DNA from: Bolinopsis microptera | Taxonomy: Eukaryota; Ctenophora; Tentaculata; Lobata; Bolinopsidae | Direction of reading: 5' to 3' | Assembly (NCBI RefSeq): GCF_026151205.1 | Contig: NC_087080.1 | Coordinates: 13,339,337 to 13,403,336, forward strand | Length of the DNA: 64,000 nt | Shown: piece after piece, positions 62,201 to 64,000 of the stretch | Position numbering within the stretch: position 1 is the stretch's first letter | Layout of the letters: each line of letters starts with the position of its first letter | The notes under the pieces: generated by a model | Seen by the model: the letters and a program-made list of their open reading frames with translations, nothing else | Told to the model about the DNA's origin: nothing | The model's database searches: none | Program-made: the position numbers and the translations under genes

Positions 62201-63860
62201 GATCATGTGGCAGTGAATTGTTTAAAGAGGTGAGATTGTCAATAGATAATTTGTGTAAAATTACTGATGTTTGAACAAATAACCCGGATATCAGTGCAAT
62301 TGTTTAAGGATAAGTTAATCAGCAAACCTTGAGAGTAGCCACACTCCCGCTTTTAACTGCAGCATGTAAGGGTGTCATGCCCGTGTCCTTTACTCTGAAG
62401 TTCATTCTATCTGGATTACCTTCTAACAGGTATGAAACCTGTGCGGTAAAAGAAGATAATTTTCAGAACATTCTTTTTAATTTAACAGCTGTCTTGAGCT
62501 CTGTTTTTTGTGGTCGATGTGAGATGAATACACAAGATATCAGTTATACAGTTATTATACTCGTACAAAAATCTTGTAAATAATTTTTGGCTGGAAATCT
62601 AAAATCCTATCCAATATCCGTGTGCGAATGTTGAACACAGTGCAATACTGTAATATGTTTATGATATCACGTTTACCTTGGCAGTGTCCCCTTTAAGGGC
62701 GGCGTAGTATAGAGTCTGATTGTTGAATCTGTGGTTATATTGATTGTCTCTGGGAAAGTGTAACTCAATCATTTTCGGGAAAAAAACTATGTTTCATTTG
62801 AACTTTGCATTCATCAGCAAAACACAGTGCATTTAGTTCTCAAGATCAAAAATTAAAACGGGTTATTGTAGAAACTGTTCCAGTACCTGTAAAACAACTG
62901 TCATTAATATTCAAACTCACTGTTTAGAATTAGTATCAAGTTTGCGTCTTTTAGCACCCTCATCCGGCTCCGAACCCCCCTCCTCCTCCAGCGTGACTTG
63001 TTGGGGAGAGTCAGGTTTAGGTTCCACCACTACAGGCAGGGGCTGCATTCCACCTGTACTGAGGGCTTTGTGGGGGGATCTCATGGGGGAACCATGGGGA
63101 CTTGTGCACTGAGGGGTTATGTGACGTAACTGTCAGATACTTATAATGGGGATATATCTTAAACATGGAGATAAAACTGGTTTTATAAAGATAATGTTAT
63201 TCGTATGATGATTGAACATGCATGAGGTGAATTAGATATGAACGTGAGCTATAATCAGGGTTTTCATTGTTTAAATTTTCCAAGCTGTATTATGAGTGCT
63301 TTGAAAAATACTTTTAACTCACCACAGACCGCTCAATATTTTTCTCTTCCTCACCGTCACTGTCATCAAGGGTTATTGGGGCCTCCGAGGAGCCCTGCTC
63401 CACATCAATCACCGGAGGTTTGTGTTTTAGACAACTTGTACACATTCTGTAGGTCGTAAATTGTTACTCCTCAATTTTATGCAAAATAAAATAATAACAA
63501 TAAATCGGAGAAGTTTACTAGATCAATTGGTATATTTCATGACTACATTTGATGGCACAATGGAACAGAGAAGAAGCTGCCACGATTTAACTTGAAATAA
63601 GAAATTGATTCGATAACTGTCAAATGGCTGCCTAATGTTGCAGAGTAAGCTATTAAGTATTGAGGCAGTTAAAATATTAAACCAAATAATCATACCTTTG
63701 GTGTCTGAATGGTACTGGAAATTTGAAATAGCCCCCAGCCATGGGTCTCCGGTTGTCTGTGATGGGGCCTTGTGACTGGGTTAATTGTGAGGAGGGTGAG
63801 GGTTGTTGTTGAGCTTGCTGTCCTGTGTTCAGACTGATGTTGATATTAAACTGCGGGGTC
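28398..63860 (-). CDS. EHMT: EHMT (G9a/GLP) histone H3K9 methyltransferase, 5' end beyond window
   Basis: Nuclear SAM-dependent lysine methyltransferase family acting on histone H3 Lys9; ankyrin repeats read methyl-lysine. Exons seen (gene order): 63860-63696, 63446-63323, about 63120-62921, 62786-62677, 62438-62328, 61991-61866, 43705-43622, 43388-43245, 43023-42921, 42557-42442, 31374-31271, 31003-30859, 30741-30655, 30535-30375, 29265-29129, 28948-28749, 28545-28398. The domain order (Cys-containing acidic N-terminus, ankyrins, pre-SET, SET, post-SET) is diagnostic. The join between 62921 and 62786 is out of phase as drawn, so a small exon or other border is missing there, and one ankyrin exon may be missing between 61866 and 43705. 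Two introns (11 kb and 18 kb) host many + strand loci. SET core shows NSSC for NHxC and FYYG for FDYG. Confidence 0.92.
29296..29926. mobile_element. Terminal-inverted-repeat element capped by G/C homopolymers
   Basis: The left end is a G run followed by CCAACCATATTAAAGTATAT; the right end is its mirror (ATATACTTTAATATGGTTG then a C run). About 60 bp of each end also share GTAGGATTTTT and GACCCGGGGATATACTT in the same orientation. Roughly 630 bp, no coding; sits in the intron between pre-SET and SET exons. Homopolymer lengths may be unreliable. Confidence 0.75.
30040..30360. repeat. Probable interspersed repeat in EHMT intron
   Basis: Contains a TATA run, GCGAATTTCTGCAAAAACCG and a poly(A) stretch near 30212. 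The composition looks like a short dispersed repeat, but no second copy is in the window, so the call is weak. Confidence 0.25.
30375..31374 (-). CDS. EHMT: EHMT pre-SET exons
   Basis: 31374-31271 (post-ankyrin linker, [15 protein letters not shown]), 31003-30859 ([26 protein letters not shown]), 30741-30655 ([24 protein letters not shown]) and 30535-30375 ([28 protein letters not shown]). The clustered cysteines are the zinc-binding pre-SET residues; GKEKIPIPC is the family's domain entry. Phases join cleanly into the SET exon (N G|K G W G V). Confidence 0.92.
31679..31692 (+). promoter_or_regulatory. X-box (RFX site) upstream of RPRAAH copy E
   Basis: GTTGCCATGAGAAC, identical to the site before copy D and in the same layout (ACACATCGATGTT follows, then CAGCACGTGCAACTTCAGT). 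It is about 128 bp before the copy E ATG. Confidence 0.6.
31820..32920 (+). CDS. RPRAAH family copy E: intact basic three-exon protein, function unknown
   Basis: Exons 31820-32240, 32376-32493 and 32710-32920 join in phase to 249 residues and TAA, the best preserved member. Exon 1: [44 protein letters not shown], then [19 protein letters not shown], three spaced RP(R/K)xAH repeats of which the last has an AT-hook-like GRPK core; then acidic EESSDEEKF and NQERGSFVP. Exon 2: [19 protein letters not shown] and [11 protein letters not shown]. Exon 3: [17 protein letters not shown], a [17 protein letters not shown] block and LCLN at the end. No membrane segment. ATG 31820 chosen because the upstream block is untranslated in copy D. 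Lies antisense in an EHMT intron. A nuclear or chromatin role is inference from composition only. Confidence 0.65.
32970..33820 (+). mobile_element. CR1-like LINE fragment (linker and RT start)
   Basis: [31 protein letters not shown] and [16 protein letters not shown] precede the RT start [35 protein letters not shown] and [11 protein letters not shown], which ends abruptly near 33815. Frame breaks near 33150 and 33490. Same family as the 21.2-kb element by the YFYSYAK segment. It begins directly after the stop of copy E. Confidence 0.75.
34179..35066 (-). mobile_element. Mutator-like DNA transposon remnant with FLYWCH-type motif
   Basis: Ends are inverted repeats built on CGACATCTGTCCGACAG (left copy has one change), with further GACATCTGTCCGA units just inside. 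The minus strand (34702-34421) reads [33 protein letters not shown], the pattern of a FLYWCH zinc finger, often found with MULE transposases; the second Cys (KGCRAR) is Ser here. No transposase core survives. Inserted into a CR1-like LINE. Confidence 0.6.
35533..35706. repeat. Tandem duplication of about 80 bp
   Basis: Two copies of a block starting TCAACATAGGTGACATAGGT and ending AAAGTTTAATCTAAAAAA, with a few differences, within the degraded LINE region. Confidence 0.8.
37140..37330 (+). mobile_element. Small CR1-like RT fragment
   Basis: [20 protein letters not shown] resembles LQTVVVERTKSSFQLVI of the 21.2-kb LINE RT. About 100 bp of clear similarity; nothing intact. Confidence 0.55.
37769..38410. 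repeat. Duplicated upstream segment (partner of 18427-18857)
   Basis: Shares GCGGCCGCTTTTCTTTT, GGATGGCCGCTCA, GGTGAAATTAACAATTTACT and AAATAACTTTGCGCAGG in order with the DNA before copy D. About 0.75 kb of other sequence separates it from copy F. That stretch contains two copies of TTTTGATAAAGGAGCATG (38671 and 38807) and no gene. Confidence 0.7.
39160..40240 (+). pseudogene. RPRAAH family copy F, broken
   Basis: Exon 1 debris holds YGGRPKGAH (about 39218) and [18 protein letters not shown], frame-shifted against each other, with donor GTACTA near 39358. Exon 2 (about 39495-39624) has an extra A in a run of A, then [19 protein letters not shown], keeping the Trp that is TAG in copy D. Exon 3 (39878 on) reads [33 protein letters not shown] second, shorter exon 3 ([15 protein letters not shown], about 40169-40240) follows, as in copy B. 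Confidence 0.65.
40408..41515 (+). pseudogene. RPRAAH family copy G, start region lost
   Basis: Close relative of copy E. Exon 1 to 40839 reads [13 protein letters not shown], a locally frame-shifted RPRAAH repeat, then [30 protein letters not shown] and ERGFLTFVP. Exon 2 is 40968-41093 ([19 protein letters not shown]) and exon 3 41302-41515 ([30 protein letters not shown]). Exons 2 and 3 are intact and in phase, but a deletion against copy E removes the start region and puts TGA before the first repeat, so translation could begin only at the internal ATG 40584. Possibly a short product; probably decayed. Confidence 0.65.
41604..42260 (+). pseudogene. RPRAAH family copy H, plus an extra exon-1 scrap
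   Basis: Opens with the TTTACATTTCTTCTTTTATC block shared with copies C and F. Exon 1 reads [20 protein letters not shown], then [12 protein letters not shown] and a stop where others have HPMFIPG; donor GTACTT near 41901. Exon 2 (about 42041-42160: [17 protein letters not shown]) is frame-shifted. At 42178-42240 a separate exon-1-like piece ([17 protein letters not shown]) remains. No start ATG or exon 3 found. Confidence 0.6.
42442..43705 (-). CDS. EHMT: EHMT ankyrin-repeat exons, distal group
   Basis: 43705-43622 ([19 protein letters not shown]), 43388-43245 ([27 protein letters not shown]), 43023-42921 ([20 protein letters not shown]) and 42557-42442 ([26 protein letters not shown]). Each shows the ankyrin TALH..A..G core, and [12 protein letters not shown]-type sequence is characteristic of the EHMT repeat block. 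Phases agree across all four; the group joins directly to 31374-31271. Confidence 0.92.
43790..44030. repeat. Segment duplicated at 50685-50910
   Basis: TCGGAATGACGGG, CCCCAAAG, AAAGGTACC, ATGATTTGTNCA-type sequence, CCAAAAGG and CAAGTGGAAACATTATT recur in order at 50685-50910. It looks like a remnant of a third duplication unit upstream of the small-membrane-protein array. Confidence 0.65.
44808..45732. mobile_element. Foldback element, copy 1
   Basis: Long terminal inverted repeats: CAACGGGAAATTGTCGGGAT at 44808 is mirrored by ATCCCGACTATTTCCCGTTG ending 45732, and similarity continues inward roughly 200 bp (GGGAACTCTCTGGAATGATT and its complement). About 925 bp with an AT-rich, non-coding centre. 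Confidence 0.8.
45980..46342 (+). CDS. Small type I membrane protein (copy 1), unknown function
   Basis: ATG 45980 lies one base after TTGTTTTCAG, an acceptor-like site, so I prefer it to upstream in-frame starts. 120 residues: signal peptide [18 protein letters not shown], a short acidic/Tyr ectodomain (about 20 residues), one membrane helix ([18 protein letters not shown]), the juxtamembrane LKMRQ and a basic tail ending SFYGV, possibly a PDZ-type C-terminus. Near-identical to the gene at 50218. Nested antisense in an 18-kb EHMT intron. No family recognised. Confidence 0.7.
   Translation: MKTSYVLLLSCLHTAFSQDTYNEAAYNGILDDYTFISILVGTGLCLTIVIVLVVVIAFLKMRQIVYTSVPFNIQKVLSVTHARYRNDKSSANLPKPKIKTFVLNKDMNVHRAGGISFYGV
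46412..46738 (+). CDS. Hypothetical ORF (copy 1), paired with 51472
   Basis: 108 codons from ATG 46412 ([45 protein letters not shown]). The duplicate at 51472 keeps the frame although two indels separate the copies (12 against 11 codons between NVT and the shared YDCI), which hints at coding. No signal peptide, weak codon evidence; it may instead be 3' UTR of the preceding gene. Confidence 0.4.
   Translation: MYLMTGVFLRRCILFRPPGISASKFRHFIKNSGILALGGSIILWSDVGWSGHCGPNVTDKNDKLNYTKYDCIYCVPITQSIKHKRNVIVFSKIVSASTFFVSQNFPLH
46750..47550. mobile_element. Foldback element, copy 2, inverted and truncated
   Basis: Reverse complement of copy 1 (44808-45732): AACAACTTTTCTTTTGACAA at the left, GGGAACTCTCTGGAATGATT near 47477 and CCCGTTGAAATTGCTTCGTTG near 47521. 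One terminal arm is missing at the left. With copy 1 it brackets the gene at 45980 in opposite orientation. Confidence 0.75.
47994..48287 (+). CDS. Small type I membrane protein, divergent, unknown function
   Basis: 97 codons from ATG 47994, three bases after ATTGTCAG (ATG 47997 is the next codon). Signal-peptide-like [17 protein letters not shown], a short Ser/Thr ectodomain, membrane helix [19 protein letters not shown], then a Lys/Arg-rich tail. Same architecture as its neighbours at 45980, 50218 and 51895, but little residue similarity visible. Confidence 0.5.
   Translation: MMTDKLLLLCCSILTARGNSNPGTSAATSIRRHTLIAGFIVSIMILAFAICILFKWILTLRIKENCRIPQKRYKSRGWMVLQTKDYFTKAIQTPGPT
48300..48866. 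other. No gene seen
   Basis: AT-rich spacer between the 47994 gene and duplication unit 2. Nothing I can support. Confidence 0.4.
48933..49268. mobile_element. MITE with satellite core, TAAATC target duplication
   Basis: Terminal inverted repeats GGGCAGRAACCGAGAGTGCC; TAAATC at 48927-48932 and 49269-49274. The centre (about 48990-49235) is a minisatellite of ATATTGTCAT-type decamers with variants. Unit 1 of the duplication (about 45800) lacks the insert. Open frames of Ile/Leu/Ser/Tyr repeats across it are artefacts of the satellite. Confidence 0.85.
49317..50074. mobile_element. Uncharacterised insertion with GC hairpin and microsatellite end
   Basis: Absent from unit 1. It starts near TAACCCGGCCTACGGCCGGG (perfect 7-bp stem), holds (CT)n at 49628-49652, two copies of CCGTAACTCTT(G/A)CCGTT, and ends with GACA and AC repeats followed by TTATTAAGG. 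No protein coding seen; class unknown. Confidence 0.6.
50218..50580 (+). CDS. Small type I membrane protein (copy 2), unknown function
   Basis: 120 residues, differing from the gene at 45980 by only a handful of substitutions (such as KTSYV/KASYV, SANLP/SENLP, GGISF/GGVSF). Same start one base after TTTTCAG, same signal peptide, helix and SFYGV end. The few changes preserve the frame, so both copies appear functional and the duplication recent. Confidence 0.7.
   Translation: MKASYVLLLSCLHTAFSQDTYNEAAYNGILDDYTFISILVGTGLCLTIVIVLVVVIAFLKMRQIVYTSVPFNIQKALSVTHARYRNDKSSENLPKPKIKTFVLGKDMNVHRAGGVSFYGV
51472..51837 (+). CDS. Hypothetical ORF (copy 2), paired with 46412
   Basis: 121 codons from ATG 51472 ([45 protein letters not shown]). 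It extends past the point where unit 1 is deleted, ending LLFINLG. Whether it is translated is uncertain. Confidence 0.4.
   Translation: MHLMTGVFIRRCILFRPPGVSPSKFRHFIKNSGILALGDSIIVWSDVGWSGHCGPNVTEKTINSIIKYDCIHCVPITQSIKHKRNVLVFSKIVSASNFFVYQTFPRTSLHFKLYLLFINLG
51895..52476 (+). pseudogene. Small type I membrane protein (copy 3), one-base frame break
   Basis: ATG 51895, one base after GTTCCAG: signal peptide [18 protein letters not shown], then a stop after IATQK (about 52003). The next frame continues from about 51990 as [17 protein letters not shown], helix [38 protein letters not shown] and a long Arg/Ser-rich tail to 52476. LKMR and FNIKRV match the copies at 45980 and 50218. A run of five A at the junction makes a sequencing slip plausible. 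Confidence 0.6.
52480..53540. other. Spacer with one strong hairpin
   Basis: No gene seen. A perfect 21-bp inverted repeat lies at 53082-53102 and 53116-53136 around a 13-nt loop, listed separately. Confidence 0.4.
53082..53136. repeat. Perfect 21-bp hairpin, 13-nt loop
   Basis: Arms 53082-53102 (starts TGAAGTCATTCAAGC) and 53116-53136 are exact complements. Size would suit a pre-miRNA-like stem or a short foldback/MITE; which strand, if any, is transcribed is unknown. Confidence 0.75.
53716..53970 (-). CDS. Hypothetical 84-residue ORF
   Basis: ATG 53970, reads [35 protein letters not shown] and [17 protein letters not shown] to TAG. Soluble-looking and mixed charge, with no motif I recognise. 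A neighbouring frame to 53541 is Lys/Arg-rich but unsupported. Could be chance. Confidence 0.2.
   Translation of the reverse strand: MAVTLKMGSTSVQKDKTIRHVLPRSISYILRPAVVRHIVSLNEFTVANDRLRLVMDTFNIAGAQTSDQKLQHFLGYNFRSPLIY
54000..56320. other. EHMT intron, no gene seen
   Basis: AT-rich; only short chance frames. Contains the TCTAGTGGTCAAGTTTATG minisatellite (55682-55756), listed separately. Confidence 0.4.
55682..55756. repeat. Minisatellite, four units
   Basis: TAGTGGTCAAGTTT with ATGTC or TATATGTC spacers repeated four times head to tail. Confidence 0.85.
56324..57790. mobile_element. Inverted-repeat transposon with many subterminal repeats
   Basis: Termini TACGGGTATCGGCCTTACA and its complement (57790). 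GCCTYACAAAATGACA recurs at about 56336, 56350, 56693, 56710, 56861 and 56879 and once more near 57234 in direct orientation. It recurs as TGTCATTTTGTAAGGC near 57413, 57580 and 57763 in inverse. This mirrored array suggests transposase-binding sites of a non-autonomous DNA transposon. No transposase; class unknown. Confidence 0.8.
57800..60540. other. EHMT intron, no intact gene
   Basis: AT-rich with chance frames only. 59080-59165 resembles the lead-in of the gene at 60550 (AACTCCTTCCAGAAAAATGTTAC against AACTCCTTCCAGAACAATGTTAC is given here as positions 59129-59152 and 60535-60557) but runs into TGA after two codons, so it may be a truncated duplicate of that start. Confidence 0.4.
60550..61050 (+). 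CDS. Small type I membrane protein with PPxY tail
   Basis: 166 residues from ATG 60550, four bases after CTCCTTCCAG. Signal peptide [18 protein letters not shown], short acidic ectodomain, helix [19 protein letters not shown], Cys/Arg-rich juxtamembrane [10 protein letters not shown], then a Pro/Tyr-rich tail with PPPPYHL (a WW-domain ligand of PPxY type) and a second PPLYETLGY. Tail motifs of this kind recruit NEDD4-like ligases or other WW proteins (general knowledge). Nested antisense in an EHMT intron; architecture like the genes at 45980-52476, no shared sequence seen. TAA at 61048. Confidence 0.65.
   Translation: MLRKILLLTLTLSLAALSPVPENKESQLTEDAIAALVVASLALAFAVLIFCRMCYLNRRKRLILSEDSTISEAAYPAPGPCLQKYDPGVDPQFGQLDPPPPYHLTAEPGWHHVTRHVGANRSAPQYPGRAYSEGTSSSQLAPPLYETLGYRENCQTQCYRNRTVDD
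61060..61860. other. No gene assigned
   Basis: 3' flank of the PPxY gene and EHMT intron. A minus-strand frame (61643-61817) follows an acceptor-like TTTCAG, but I could not make it fit the ankyrin pattern. Confidence 0.35.
61866..62786 (-). CDS. EHMT: EHMT ankyrin-repeat exons, proximal group
   Basis: 62786-62677 ([19 protein letters not shown]), 62438-62328 ([33 protein letters not shown]) and 61991-61866 ([27 protein letters not shown]). Ankyrin cores are recognisable in each. The upstream border of the first exon is uncertain: an acceptor at CATAG before a T run leaves the phase unmatched to 62921. Confidence 0.8.
62921..63860 (-). CDS. EHMT: EHMT N-terminal exons (partial)
   Basis: 63860-63696 (Gln/Ser-rich, [15 protein letters not shown]), 63446-63323 ([14 protein letters not shown], acidic [10 protein letters not shown]) and about 63120-62921 ([23 protein letters not shown] with a nuclear-localisation-like KRRK). 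Low-complexity, acidic and basic sequence before the ankyrins is usual for EHMT. The first Met lies beyond 64000. Confidence 0.75.
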
Positions 63861-64000
63861 TGCAAAGAAGGGATTGTAAGCGCAAGCTTGAGTATAATAT
63901 AACAAAGGTTATCATAAATATTTAACAATCATCTTCAAAGGACTGAACTGTTATAGTGTTATCAGTACATGAAATATTATACCATGTTTGATGATAAATA

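Overview
The window is eukaryotic, AT-rich, intron-bearing metazoan DNA crowded with mobile-element debris. Two recognisable genes frame it. On the + strand, exons at 1-779 and 8185-8774 encode the C-terminal half of ODAD3 (CCDC151), an outer-dynein-arm docking protein, so the animal builds motile cilia. On the - strand, exons between 63860 and 28398 encode an EHMT (G9a/GLP) histone H3K9 methyltransferase: Cys-containing/acidic N-terminal part, ankyrin repeats, pre-SET, SET and post-SET. I cannot name the species. Long introns holding other genes, many non-LTR retroelements and foldback elements, and coding starts lying 1-4 nt after splice-acceptor-like AGs would suit a marine invertebrate, possibly one with spliced-leader trans-splicing.

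Layout. 0-9 kb: ODAD3; its 7.4-kb intron holds three rhodopsin-like GPCR loci on the opposite strand, all broken, and a 13-copy 19-bp minisatellite. 9.4-14.1 kb: a decayed copy of one EHMT pre-SET exon, then the first members of an unfamiliar three-exon gene family called here the RPRAAH family, after its repeated RP(R/K)xAH motif. 15-18.3 kb: LINE pieces and a short inverted-repeat element. 18.4-20 kb: RPRAAH copy D. 20.5-26.8 kb: CR1-like LINEs with nested SINE-like insertions. 28.4-31.4 kb: the EHMT SET and pre-SET exons. 31.4-42.4 kb: an EHMT intron with RPRAAH copies E-H, more LINE fragments and a Mutator-like remnant carrying a FLYWCH-type motif. 42.4-43.7 kb: EHMT ankyrin exons. 43.7-61.9 kb: an 18-kb EHMT intron with a cluster of small signal-peptide/single-membrane-pass genes on the + strand, tandem duplicated and interleaved with terminal-inverted-repeat elements. 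61.9-63.9 kb: further ankyrin exons and the N-terminal part of EHMT, whose start lies beyond the window.

The strongest candidates for something undescribed are (1) the RPRAAH family: at least eight copies, all on the + strand, one or two intact (A, E), with a conserved phase-1/phase-2 intron structure, AT-hook-like GRPK segments and, in copies D and E, an RFX X-box upstream; and (2) the nested cluster of small single-pass membrane proteins in the EHMT intron. A duplicated EHMT exon lies upstream of RPRAAH copy A at a spacing like that at the EHMT locus, which suggests the family spread by segmental duplication from inside EHMT. All functional statements are read from sequence alone; no search or alignment program was run.
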